NCBI GenBank assembly: GCA_012184525.1
Contig: WOFQ01000001.1
Span: 2,046,001-2,110,000 of the forward strand
DNA: 64,000 nucleotides
Source: Xenoacremonium recifei
Lineage: Eukaryota > Ascomycota > Sordariomycetes > Hypocreales > Nectriaceae
Direction: 5' to 3'
The notes below the pieces were generated by a model. The model saw only the letters and a program-made list of their open reading frames with translations. It had not been told where the DNA came from and did not search any database. Shown in pieces: positions 1-11,584 of this stretch. Within the stretch, counting starts at the first letter, position 1; each line of letters opens with the position of its first letter. A program made the translations under genes and the position numbers.

Positions 1-2411
1 AAGAACGGCCGGCCGTCTCCCATGATCTCAACAGATACCTATGAGTGCGTCATGAGGCACAAGGAGGAGCTAGACTCCGCCATTGTCTACGACCGTGACT
101 TCCAGTACCAATACTTTGGTTTCAAGACTCTGGAGCGATCTTACCTGCTCAAGATTGACGGCAAGATCGTGGAGCGCCCTCAGCATATGATTATGCGTGT
201 GGCTGTCGGCATCTGGGGAGACAACATCGAGCGGGTTGTGGAGACTTACAACCTCATGTCGAGCAAGTTCTTCACCCATGCCTCGCCCACGCTGTTCAAC
301 GCTGGCACTCCCCAGCCCCAACTGTCGTCCTGCTTCCTGGTTGACATGAAGGAGGACAGCATCGAGGGTATCTACGACACCCTCAAGACATGTGCCATGA
401 TCTCCAAGATGGCTGGAGGCATTGGTCTCAACGTCCACCGCATCCGTGCCACCGGCTCTTACATTGCTGGTACCAACGGTACCTCCAACGGTATCATTCC
501 CATGCTCCGTGTCTATAACAACACGGCTCGATACGTCGACCAGGGTGGCAACAAGCGCCCTGGTGCCTTTGCTATTTACCTTGAGCCTTGGCACGCCGAC
601 GTCTTCGAGTTCTTGGACCTTCGAAAGAACCACGGCAAGGAGGAGGTCCGTGCTCGTGACCTCTTCCTCGCTCTGTGGATTCCCGATCTGTTCATGAAGC
701 GTGTTGAGAAGAACGGAGAGTGGACTCTCATGTGCCCCAATGAGTGCCCCGGCCTCGCCGACTGCTACGGCGAGGAGTTCGAGGCTCTCTATGAGAAGTA
801 TGAGAAGGCTGGCAAGGGCCGCAAGACCATCAAGGCTCAGAAGCTTTGGTATGCCATCCTCGAGGCTCAGACCGAGACTGGCAACCCCTTCATGCTCTAC
901 AAGGATCATGCCAACCGCAAGAGCAACCAGAAGAACCTCGGTACCATCCGAAGCTCTAATCTCTGCACTGAAATCATCGAGTACTCTGCTCCCGATGAGG
1001 TCGCCGTCTGCAACCTGGCATCTCTTGCCCTGCCGTCCTTCATTGACTACAACGAGGGTGTCTATGACTTCAAGAAGTTGCACGAGGTGACCCAGGTTGT
1101 CGTCCGCAACCTGAACAAGATCATCGATGTCAACTACTACCCTGTTCAAGAGGCACGCAACAGCAACATGCGCCACCGCCCCATTGGTGTCGGTGTCCAG
1201 GGTTTGGCTGATGCCTTCCTGGCCCTGCGCATGCCCTTCGAGTCCCCTGAGGCTCGTGAGCTGAACAAGCAGATCTTTGAGACCATCTACCATGCCTCTC
1301 TGACTGCTTCCGTCCAGCTCGCCAAGGAGGAGGGTCCTTACTCTACCTTCAAGGGGTCTCCCGCCTCCGAGGGTATCCTCCAGTTCGACATGTGGAATGT
1401 TAAGCCTACTGATCTCTGGGACTGGGAACCCCTCCGCCAAGAGGTTATGGAGCACGGTATCCGAAACTCTTTGCTCATGGCCCCCATGCCTACGGCCAGC
1501 ACCTCACAGATTCTGGGCAACAACGAGTGCTTCGAGCCTTACACCTCCAACATCTACCAGCGCCGTGTCTTGGCCGGTGAGTTCCAGGTTGTTAACCCTT
1601 GGCTCCTGAAGGACTTGGTCGACATGGGTCTGTGGTCCGACTCCATGAAGAACCGCATCATTGCCGAGAACGGTTCTATCCAGAACATTCCCAACATCCC
1701 CGCAGACATCAAGAGTCTGTACAAGACTGTCTGGGAAATCTCTCAGCGTGTTGTCGTCCAGATGGCTGCCGACCGAGGTGCCTTCATCGACCAGTCCCAG
1801 TCCCTCAACATCCACATGAAGGATCCTACCATGGGCAAGATTACCAGCATGCACTTCGCCGGCTGGAAGCTTGGTCTCAAGACCGGCATGTACTACCTCC
1901 GTACCCAGGCCGCGGCGGCGCCCATCCAGTTCACCGTCGACCAGCAGGCTCTTAAGGTGGCCGATAGCAACGTCAGCCAGAACCGGCCGCTGAAGAAGCG
2001 TACTGCCCCTGCGGGCTCTAGCTTCTACATGACCTCCCAGGCCGCCGTGGCCCGAACCATGACAAACGGCAAGAACGGTTCGAGCGACTCGCTCTCCAAC
2101 GGTGTCAACGGCGTCAATGGAGTCAACGGACACACCAACGGTGTCGCTGCCAAGGCAGACGTCGCCGAGGGAGCCAGCCCCAAGAACCTCCCCATTGAGC
2201 CTGCGGAGAAGGTCGAGGATGAGGAGCTTGGTGTCAAGAAGGAACAGTCCGAGGACCAGGACGAGGACAGCGGTGAGCGTGAGCGGGACATCTACTCAGA
2301 TGCTGTTCTAGCTTGTAAGTGACCACGTATCAACGAAGAATTAAGCGGAACGCTAACAATCCTAAAGGCAGCATCGAGAACCCTGAGGCCTGCATCATGT
2401 GCAGTGGCTAG
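1..2411 (+). CDS. RNR1: Ribonucleoside-diphosphate reductase large subunit (5' end outside window)
   Basis: Reduces ribonucleoside diphosphates to deoxyribonucleotides as the catalytic R1 subunit of class Ia ribonucleotide reductase. The frame is open from base 1 (KNGRPSP precedes the first visible Met at 22), so about 110 N-terminal residues, including the ATP-cone, probably lie outside. Visible active-site residues: Cys in SSCFLVD (331-333), the thiyl-radical Cys in NLCTEI (964-966), its partner Cys in VAVCNLAS (1009-1011), the signature MPTASTSQILGNNE, and the Tyr-Tyr radical-transfer pair (1891-1896). An intron at 2315-2367 (GTAAGT donor, GCTAAC branch) separates the body from a 14-codon last exon, 2368-2411, which encodes IENPEACIMCSG with the redox-active CxxC. 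The tail before it is low-complexity, with an Asn-Gly-Val repeat near 2098-2130 and an acidic stretch. Family assignment is essentially certain; the splice is inferred from consensus and the restored conserved C-terminus. Confidence 0.97.
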
Positions 2412-5400
2412 ATTTACAGCTGGTCTGCTCCACTGTACGATGATGGTTGATGGTTCTTGAGATGAGTATGATGGACATGGTTTGAAACGCATTGAATACT
2501 GTTTAGGGACTGGAGGTAATTATGTCGGGTTTTGTTTTTGCTATTGCCCTCGCGAGCATTTGGGGATTGCATTGATTCCCCTGTAGCATGCTCCTGTTGG
2601 AGTACATTGTTTGGAACTCCGTCGATTTGTTCTAGGCTTGGTTTGTTGTCGCATGCAGATAATTTCCCCTGTGCACATTAGATATCGGATAGTCGACGCT
2701 TGCGCGTCTCAAAGAAAACCCGTGGTTATTCAAAGCTTCAGTTCGTGCCTTACACTAGCAAACGTGATCATGTAATTGGCTCTTGCTTTGAGATCGGGCG
2801 CCCAGTAGGCGGTGTTGGCGGTTCACCAAATTACTATCCGCGTTGAAGGAGGCCATACCAGAAGATAGTACCCTGGAATCTTGGTTCTACGGGGCCCAGC
2901 ACCCCTGAACCATTGCTGCAATCAAACTGAGACATGCCTCTATCCGCCGGCGCGAGGGCCACTTTCGAAGTTCTCGGCCTGGCATGGTGGACCGGCAAGC
3001 AGCGATTGTCTGCCGTCTCTCGCAGCTCTGCTAGAGAGGCTGGTGCAAAGTCCGGCCTGGCCAGTTGAGCTGAGACGACGATCCACCACACCACGCACAT
3101 GTGGCTAGTTCGGGGCTGGTCGCGGTGCCACGACAGTCGGTCCTGAGGCCTTTGGACTCTGGATCGACGGAGCCGAGTGGGCGGCGGACGAGCCATAGGC
3201 GAGACAACACATTGGGATAAAAGGTACGACGCGATTGGACTGCCTTGCGCGACCGCGGCCACGAATGGGTGGTAACTGTGGTACGCGAAATGAGAAACGG
3301 ATATGCTTGAATGGTCCGTGGTTTAGATTGCTCAGTGTTTCAGCAAGCATCCAATGTCGTGGCTCCGGGGGCTGTAGCAGTGACAAGCGACACAAGCGGC
3401 TCGCTTGAGTTCGACGAAGAGGCCATCACGGTTGAGAAGGAAACCGCCCAGCCACAGCGGTTGAGCTGTCATCAGTTGGTCTAGTGCACAAGCCCCCGTG
3501 TCTCGGTTGAGCTGCAAGGCGGAGTGGCGGTCTGTGGGAGCTGAGGAGATCTCGAAGCTATTGACGCATCAAGGCCAGTGGGCGGCCGTGTCTCGCGCAC
3601 CCACCACACTCGCAGTAGGTCGCGCTGGCGCAGCCTTCTTTTCTTTTTCGCCTCTTCCCTTGCGGCAGAGTCTCAGCTTGAACAGGAAGGGAGGCGAACC
3701 GGGTTAATCAGAGAAAGTTTGGGTTTGGGCTTGTCGATCTGATTTCCGATGTTAGTCAACACACCAACCTCCGAAAAGGATGAAGCCGTCGTGATAGAAA
3801 TCACGGGAATGGTGTCGATCGGAATCTGGATAGACAGCCAAGCGGGGTGCCCGGATCGTGAGATCGCATGATTGGGTGACATCAGCTCCGTTGGTCTGGT
3901 TGCCCGGCAAAGCCATCCGCTGCCAGCTGGACAGGGCCTGGAGAAGCGGCGGGGCGTGGGGAGGCGAGGCTAGAGAAGGTCAAGCTTGGGAGGCCATCAA
4001 GTCTATCAGCGGGCGCCTCAGTGCTCAGGCTCAGCATCACAAGGGAGGAGGAGATGAGCCTGGCTTGGCCTGTGTGGAGAGTGTCGAGCTTTTTGGGCGG
4101 CTTGAATCACCAGCCCCGAGTTTTCTGGCCACGTTGGTCAGACAGGTTTGGCAGGATTGAAGAACCTGCAAAAGGCGTTCCCATTGGCGATCGAAAAGCA
4201 AGTTCGATCATCGGGCTGTCATCCCTCGTTTCGAGTGCTGTAGGGCAGGGATGGTTGTGGAAGAAGAAAAGCCAGATCTGATCGCATTTCCTTGGAGGCC
4301 TTGACGGTCCGTGCCCCGGCCGGGTCTCAGGGCACTTGCCGTAGCGTCAGGCAATAAGAAATAAGGCCAGGCGGGAGGTTGCTGAGGCAAGAGCCTTTGG
4401 GACGCGCCTGATCGCCCTAGTGTGCTTTGTGGGCGGGGGGAAGGAGCGCCCGAAATCGCGGCCCCCGGCTCCGAAAACAGCCACGCAGCGAAGGAAACAG
4501 GGCAATTGCCCAATCAGAGGCCGCATGGCTCCAGCAGCCGACAACGTCTGACCTCATTGTCGAACCTTGGCTGCAGCCAGCATCTCATGCCGCGTTGACG
4601 TCGCCAGCACGGCACAGGATTCCTACACGTGTTTAGGGCCCTTAGACGGGCGTGATATAGGCCCTTGATGCATGTTTAGCAGGGCAGTGTGCAGCAATGT
4701 GCAGCTGGGTTCCTTGACATGTCGCTGTTGCCATGGCATTGCCCTCGCTTGGCCATGAGAAGCAGGACCTGCCCATGCAAGCTGCTCGTCATGGCGTTAC
4801 GACGACGTGAGAGCGAAAACAAGACCTTCCAGCAGCATTGGCGTCAACGAAATTGAAAGTTAGGGATCATCCAGCCAAGAACAGTCCGCACATGAACGGT
4901 ACCTTCTGGGTGAGCCATCAGGCACCACAGCCACCAAAGCAGGTACCCTCGTCGTCGATCCTCAGGCGATACCGAAGCTTCTCGGCAGCTTTTTTTCAGC
5001 AGTGTTGGCCAGCGGGTTCCTTTGCAAGCGGCCTGAAAGCTCCGATGGCTTTCTGGCATTTCCGTTTTAGCTTCCGAGCCGGGGTGAGCTGTCTGGGTGG
5101 GCGGCCTGCCGTAGCTCAAGCAGGGCTTCCATCCCTAGCTCGGCGCGGCCCAGGCGATCTGGTGTGGCAGTGGTTGGGATGCTGCAACCACGCTGGATCC
5201 AGGGATAGGACGCAGCTTCGGTTCAGCGCTTGTTTCTCCCAGAGCCATTGTTCTGTCTACTCAGAGTACCAGAGTACGGGCGGTGCTACCGTTGACGTTG
5301 CACCTTCAGTGACAGAATTCGCCCCGTCTTGGTGGGAAGCGTCGTTGGGTGGGTTACGATGGAGTTTGATACTCGTTGCTGCCGTACGAAATCTTGTTGA

Positions 5401-6647
5401 CTTTCACGTTCTGACCTCATCGTTTCCCTCTGCCCAATGCGTTCGTCGGTTCTTCCTTCCTAGCGGCCCCGCTCCAGCTGTCGCTCCAGCTTTGCTCTCG
5501 GCCGCGATTCACTGTAGTTGTTGTTAACGTTAAGCGTGGATCCATTGGTGGAAACGGGAGAAAGTGAAAGGTCCAGGTGCACCGGGGTGTCTCCCCCGCC
5601 AGGTTGCCAGGCCCTGACAGTGACGATGAATGTTGGGAACTAACGTAAATGAGGTGTAGAGGGAACCGGCGGTAAGTGGGTGGTGATGTCGACATTGACG
5701 GCACTCCCAAATGACCGGGAAGGAGGGTGTGCATCGATCGTGCCTGCCCACTTGCCAGACCGCCAACCCCCCTCCTTCCCATCCCACTTTCTGTAAGTCA
5801 GGTACCGGCCATCTAGCATTTGCCGTACTTGCCTGGCCCTGTCCGGCCCTGCATGTACTTTCCCTCTCATGTGCAGGGGGGGTCTAGCTTCAAAGTCACT
5901 GCAGCTGGTCGCGCCTTCCCGTCAAGCTTTAAAACCTCCTCGCCCTTCCCACGCCCCAACAACATTCACCTACCGTGCCAATAATCCCCAGGGTTTTCTG
6001 TTCCTTACACCTTCAGGCCTCCCTTCAAGCATCAAGGCTTCTTGTCATCAACGACTCCATCTCGCCTCAGCACACGCCCGTTTCCTACTCTCGCGAGAGT
6101 GTCACCATCGTTCGTGCTTCTTGTCACGTATCAATACCACCAGGTCAGCATTCTCCCGCCCCTCTCCTCGTCTTTGCCGGCCGGCCCCCTCCAGAATTCC
6201 TTGCACCATCAGTCTGTCTCGGACCCTCGCTGGCTTCCATCCTGGGCCATTCCTCAGCCTCAGAGCCTCCGAGATTGCAGTAGCAGATCGTGTTCCCAGG
6301 CTTGTTAGGACGACAGGCGACCATGGTTCCCTCTCACAGGAGCTTTTCGGCATTTCTCTGCAGCTATTCGTCGTACAGCCCCCTGACATGTCCAACGCAA
6401 ACATTTGTTGCTCTGCTAGTAGCAGGCCTCTTTCCTCCTTTTTTATTGCCCAATCTCGCTCTTCCTTTTTTTCCCTACCCACGTCTCTTATTCACCCTTC
6501 TTCGCAACACTTTCCCACCCACCTTCACACTCGTTGTCCCTCACCCTGCCGGCGCCATCAGTTTCCCGCATTATTCTTCTTTCAACCCCCGACTGACCTC
6601 ATCTCTTCAGATTTTGAACTTCTCTCAATCAGGACACAATCGTAAAC
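2412..6647. other. Long noncoding interval
   Basis: 4.2 kb without a supportable gene. Open frames of up to about 230 codons occur (for example 4838-5527 +), but they are Arg/Ser/Pro-rich, match no family I recognise and lack convincing splice sites. From about 5900 to 6647 the plus strand becomes strongly C/T-rich, as expected for the promoter and long leader of the CFEM gene that follows. Confidence 0.6.
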
Positions 6648-7946
6648 ATGAAGTCCATTCTCTTTGCCCTCGTCGGTATGGCCACCGCCGCCGTCGCCCA
6701 GGACGCCTCGAGCTTGCCTGCTTGCGGTGTAAGTTTGTCTATGAATCAACAACTCGAACCAGCTTCTAACTGTCGCTACAGCAAACCTGTGCCAATAACA
6801 TGGTCTCAGCCGAAAAGTCGAGCGAGCTTGGTTGCAGCACTGGCGACTTGAAGTGTCTTTGCACGAAGCCCGACTTCTTCTACGGCCTCCGAGACTGCTC
6901 AACTGCTATCTGCACCGCTGAGCAGGCACAAAAAGTCGTTGCCTACGGAGTGTCCATCTGCAAGAGTTAGTGCAACCTCTACACGTACATCCAGGTCAAT
7001 TTCTCACGAATAGCAGGTGCTGGAGTTGTCGTCTCCTCCGGTGGCAGCGGCGGCTCATCTGTAAGACTCCCAGAATGATTCACGAAATGTTTTCTCACAC
7101 CTCTCCTAGGCGACCGCTACTGGCGGTTCTGGTGGTGCCAGCGGATCTGGAAGCGGCTCTGTAAGCATCCTCACGTTCACTCTATAGTCGGCCAACACTA
7201 ACACCCATCAAGGGTTCTACCTCGACTATCTACACCGTCTTCACCTCCGATGGAACTGCGATCACCTCAGCTGTGGCCACCACGGTTATCGGCGGTTCTG
7301 GCAGTGGTAGCGGAAGTGGCGGTTCGTCTGGCTCTGGATCCGGCGCGACTACTACTGGTGGTTCTAACGGCTCCGGAGGCTCTGGTGCTAAGGGCTCTGC
7401 CAGTCTCTCTTCTTTCGTCAGCACCATCACCAACAGCAATGGCGATGTTGTCACTACCTCCGGTGTCGTTACTGTGAGCGGCGCTGCCGCGTCTGGCGCG
7501 TCCGGCTCCGGTGCTACGGGCTCCGGCACTGAGGGCTCCGGCGCTACTAAGACTGGTGCTGGTGCTGGTGGTGTTGCTACCATTGTCACGACTATCAGCT
7601 CCGACGGCTCCCAGATTGTCAAGACTCTCACTACCAAGACCGGATCTGGTGCTTCTGGTTCCAGTGCTACTGGCTCTGGTGCTGCCGCCTCTACTACTGG
7701 TACCTCTGGTGGTTCTGCTTCCTCCAGCGGCAAGGGCTCTGGTTCCAAGTCGACTGGCACTGGTGCATCTGGATCTGGATCATCTACCGCGACCGGTGGT
7801 TCTAGCTCTTCTTCCGGCGGTGTAAGTTGTCTCGACGTAATACTAAAGACGCACAATAACTAACATGAATACAGGCCATGCCCCAGATGACCGCAGCCCC
7901 TGCTGGCGTCCTCGCTGCTGCCGGTCTCGCCGCTCTCCTGCTGTAA
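6648..7946 (+). CDS. CFEM-domain GPI-anchored cell-surface protein
   Basis: Six exons: 6648-6728, 6782-6965, 7017-7060, 7110-7160, 7213-7821, 7875-7946; 346 residues. The N-terminus MKSILFALVGMATAAVAQ is a signal peptide. Residues about 24-90 form a CFEM domain with all eight cysteines in order (PAC, QTC, LGC, KC-L-C, RDC, AIC, SIC). A long Gly/Ser/Thr-rich stalk follows, with Thr-Ile/Val patches such as STIYTVFTSDG, and the protein ends in a hydrophobic GPI-type tail (GVLAAAGLAALLL). Known CFEM proteins bind haem or sit in the wall or membrane; some act in host interaction. Which role applies here cannot be told. No Asp is visible at the usual axial haem position next to the fourth Cys with certainty, so iron capture is unproven. 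All introns have GT-AG ends and keep the frame. The Gly/Ser stalk is coded by low-complexity DNA. Confidence 0.9.
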
Positions 7947-8656
7947 AGCAGTCGAAATTCGATTCTCGTCTGATTTTTAAGTTGCACATGTTGATACATA
8001 ATACCCACCTGTGCCTCCAATATCTAAGAAGCCTCTCAACATAATTTCCCCGGAGCAGGAAGCCGGCGCACCGGACGATCTTTGCGGCATGAAAAATGGG
8101 AACAAGGTGAATGGACATGGTCAGGACAGGTCTTTTGAGGGTTAATGATGCATATGATTTATATTCTCTGCTTCTAATGGAAATGATGAAATGCCCATGA
8201 GTGGACTGGGATCTCTTGATGTTTTTTGCACGTATGAGGAAAGCTCACCTAAAATGGAGAAACGGGGATGAAATGCGCGTTGGGTGATATATGGACCGAG
8301 GGCCATTGTCCCCTATACGTGTTGCGGCAGTGGCTTTAGCTATTAATGATATACATTTCCATACGGTGACAGAATTAGTTCTTCCACTCTCCCTAGCAAC
8401 TTCAAATGATTATATGGCACTTCGCGGGTAGAGATATGCCTCGTAACTACAGTGTGACACAACAATGAGAAGGCTATTTTTCATCGACAAGTTTTCTTCA
8501 GAACATTCCTAAATAATTCATGATATATTGGTTACATAAATTTTTTTCCAAGATAGCTAACCAAAAACGTTTCCCCAATCCAAGTAAACTCCTTGTATCC
8601 TCTAGTCAAACGCCATTATGCCAAGCGGTGTCACTCCCATCTCTAGAAATAGGTCG
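7947..8656. other. Convergent 3' spacer
   Basis: Spacer of 710 bases between the 3' ends of the CFEM gene (+) and the pirin gene (-). It is AT-richer than its surroundings, holds only short open frames, and presumably carries both 3' UTRs. No clear repeat or RNA is seen. Confidence 0.5.
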
Positions 8657-9786
8657 CTAATGGATCATAGATTTGCCAATCTCGCTCTCCCAGTCCTTGG
8701 CTCGCTCAAAACCGTTTGAGTGTGTCTGGTAGTCGTAGAGAGCTTTGACGACCTCATCCTTGGAGTTGAGAACGAAGGGGCCATACTGGACGATGGGTTG
8801 GTCCAGAGGCGTACCGGCAACAAGAGCCAAGCGGGCGGGCTTGTCAGCACCGGGATCGACCTCGAAGCGGACAACGTCACCCTGGGGCTCAAAGACGATG
8901 TTGTGATATTGCTCAACGGGCCGAGTCTGCTGGGCGTCGCTGACAAGCACATCGCCCTCGAGGGTGTAGGCGAAGGCGTTCCAGTCGGCGGGCAGGGGTT
9001 GGACGATCTTGCCGCCGGGCTTGATCTCAATGTCGAGGATCCAAACGGGGGTGTAGGCGAGGTCCTTGACGGAGTCGATGCCGTGGCTCTGGCCGGAGAT
9101 GACCTTGACAGTGACACGGCCGTCATCAACTTCGACCTTGGGGATTTCAGCTGCGCGCAGGTCGCGGTAGCGTGGCTCGCAGGCCTTGAGGTGCGCGGGA
9201 AGGTCGACCCAGAGTTGCAGGCCGACGTTGGCGCTGCCGTCGGGGTTCTGACGAGGCATCTCGGCGTGTACGATGCCTCGGCCAGCCGTCATGAATTGCA
9301 AGTCACCAGCAGAGAGCGTACCGCGGTTGCCGGCAAAGTCTTCGTGGTCGACACCGCCCTGGAGCAGATAGGTGATGGTTTCCTGGCCACGATGAGGACT
9401 TCAATACTGGTTAGTACATCTGTAGAATGAAATTTTGTATAGGGAAGGGGAACGTACTGGTCAGGGAAGCCGGCGCCGGGCTTGATAGAGAAGTGATCGA
9501 GCATCAGGAAGGGCGAGAAGTTGCGCAGCTGCGGCGTGCCGATACTGCGACGGACGCGAGCGCCTGCGCCTTCAGCCTGCTCGACAGCAAGGAAGACCTT
9601 GCGAATAGCGCGAGGAACAGACATTTCGGTCGCGAAAAGATGTGTTGTTTCGGAAGAAGCTGGTTCTTTCGTCGTGCGGAGCAGCGCAGTCAAAGAGTCG
9701 TAAAGCCGAGTCTGGGAGAGTATCGCAGCGAGCAAGCCAACAAGCAATGGAGCGACGATGATGCGCAGAAGAGCCCTCATGAGCAA
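8657..9786 (-). CDS. Pirin family protein (bicupin) with N-terminal hydrophobic extension
   Basis: Two exons on the minus strand: 9786-9458 and 9398-8657. The intron at 9399-9457 has a GTACGT donor and an ACTAAC branch; 356 residues if the first ATG is used. The pirin core begins near residue 55 (MSVPRAIRKVF) and shows the metal-site pattern His-Pro-His (residues 110-112, the first His codon split by the intron) and His-Ala-Glu (154-156), followed by the second cupin. Pirins are nuclear or cytoplasmic metal-binding proteins; several have quercetinase activity and others modulate transcription factors. The function here is not determined by sequence. Residues 1-35 contain a long hydrophobic run (LLRIIVAPLLVGLLAAIL), unlike a minimal pirin. 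It could be a membrane anchor or targeting signal, or translation could start at the internal Met (9624), giving about 302 residues. Confidence 0.92.
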
Positions 9787-10963
9787 GACGAGCGAGACAC
9801 ACCAGGTCTATATAGGCAGCGGAGGAGGCTCGAAGAATGTTCGCGAGACGACATCGCAGATTCGAAGCAGGTCCATGGCTGTTTTAGTAGTTGGAGCGGC
9901 GCGTTAGTAAAGGTTACATCAGCAGGCGCCGCGATGGCAGAACGGGACCGTTTTTGGCGTTGCGGGGGCTGATTCAGCAGAGCGTAATTGGACGGTGGGG
10001 AGGCTGAGGCGCGTGGCTGATTGGTCGGTGGCGCAGGTGGGGGGAGGGGCTTGATTATTGAGTGCTGATGCTGTGCTTTGGTGATGCTTTTTCGCCCGTG
10101 CAAGCTTTTCTATTCGCGAAGACGGTCGGCAGTTCTGGACGCCCAACGAAGATTTCCGGGAGATCGATCTAGACCGCAGCCCTAGCTGAAGTTATCCGCT
10201 TCCAAGGCTTTGGCTGAATACTTTTCCCCTTGATTGAGCGCTCACCACGTGATTACCGTTTCCCGTTTCCCAGAGCCTGACGATCAACTTGCTCGCTCGG
10301 TCGCAACCCCACTATCGTGACTGAAGTCTTGTTGTAAGTCATGTTGAGGTGGCAGTCAATTGATCAAGAGCATAGGAAAAATTCGCGCATTTCCAGAATA
10401 ACTTTATATGAAATCTATTGTTTTCTCGTTCCTCAACCAACGTCCTCCATTAGCCATACATGTTTCCTTCGAAGGTCTCGATTCAACCAAACCTCTTCGG
10501 CTCAGAATCGCACCAAAGGCTCCACCGCTTGTCCATCAGATATCATTTCGAGTCGACTGTTCGTGTTCGATGTCCATGCATTTATCGTCTTCCTATGCGG
10601 CATATGACAGGAGCTACTCCGATGCGCCCTTCGCTTCCCAACTTGATTGATCGATCGATGCAGCAACCCAAAGCAACGTGTGCGGCAAAAAAGAAATCAC
10701 GACAAGACCGGATTTGAGGGGTGTGAGATGGTAGTGAAGCCGTAAGATAGGCAAAAAATGACGTGCCCCGACGATCCGGTTTATGAAAAGCCAATCCGGT
10801 GTTCTCCAGTGTTGAGGGGAGCTCCAGCTGACAAAAGAAAACCCCCACCAAAAAGACAAGAGAAATGGTGAAATGGAGGAGAGCGTAGGAAGAAAGGGGT
10901 TTTGGGTATATCTCGAAGGAAGAAGCCGTTGTCAACTCATTCTATCGCCATCATCGTCATCAT
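9787..10963. other. Noncoding interval upstream of pirin
   Basis: 1.2 kb holding the pirin promoter and, at its right end, the 3' UTR of the perilipin gene. Open frames here (for example 10341-10607) are short and not protein-like. Nothing else is recognised. Confidence 0.5.
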
Positions 10964-11584
10964 CTACTGGTTGACCTTGTCGCTGACAGTCTGGGTAGCC
11001 TCAGCCTTCTTAGCGCTCAAGAAGCTGCTGAGCCAGGTCAGGGTCTCGTTGCTGACGACAAGGACGGTGGTGAAAGCAGCCTTGCCGTGGGCTACAAGGC
11101 CAGGCTGCTCAATCTTCTTATACTCGGCCGAGTAGATGCCCAGAACATGGTCCTTGCCCTCAAGACCCTTGGTGTAGGGCAGGAGAACGAGGTCCTTGGT
11201 GTCGGAGTAAAGCTCGCCAGTGGGCTTCTTGACGATAGGGAAGCGCGAGTCGAGACGGTCGAGGGTCTTGTCACCGAGCTCGTCGGCCTTCTGGACGTAG
11301 GGCGAAACGTACTCGATGGGCTTGGCGAAGTACGGAATCACGGGAGCGGCGAAGGTCTTGTAGGCAGAGTCGCCAAGTTTGATGGAGCGCTGACCGTACT
11401 CGTTGGCCTTGAAGGTATCGACGCCATCGTGGATGATAGGGTAGTTCAGCAGATGCTGGGACACCTTCTGTTAGCCATTGGACTGGCGTTAGACCCGACG
11501 GACTGATTGCGATAAGGAACCTACCTGGAGGAAGAGGGAGCTGTGGCTGTCAGGGATATCGCCATTGACCTGAGGAGAAGCCAT
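10964..11584 (-). CDS. CAP20: CAP20-type fungal perilipin (lipid-droplet coat protein)
   Basis: Two exons: 11584-11525 (MASPQVNGDIPDSHSSLFLQ) and 11467-10964. The intron at 11468-11524 has a GTAGGT donor and a TCTAAC site; 187 residues, matching the usual size of this family. Recognisable segments are NYPIIHDGVDTFKANEYGQR, then FAAPVIPYFAKPIEYVSPYV and FPIVKKPTGELY, which are characteristic of CAP20 of Colletotrichum and the Metarhizium perilipin. Members coat lipid droplets and influence appressorium turgor and virulence in plant and insect pathogens; that role is family knowledge, not shown here. There is no signal peptide. Without splicing, the large exon starts at a Val codon rather than Met, so the small first exon is needed for translation. 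Confidence 0.93.

Noticed and set aside
70..1455. 461-codon minus-strand frame opposite RNR1
   Set aside because: It lies entirely inside the conserved RNR1 coding sequence, and its Val/Leu/Asp-rich translation is a mirror of codon bias.
4838..5527. 229-codon plus-strand frame
   Set aside because: Arg/Ser/Phe-rich translation without domain, signal or splice context; lies in the promoter interval of the CFEM gene.
5869..6645. 258-codon plus-strand frame ending just before the CFEM gene
   Set aside because: C/T-rich leader DNA gives a Ser/Pro/Phe-rich translation; it is better explained as 5' UTR.
7230..7856. 208-codon minus-strand Pro/Glu/Val-rich frame
   Set aside because: Antisense shadow of the Gly/Ser-coding repeats of the CFEM stalk.
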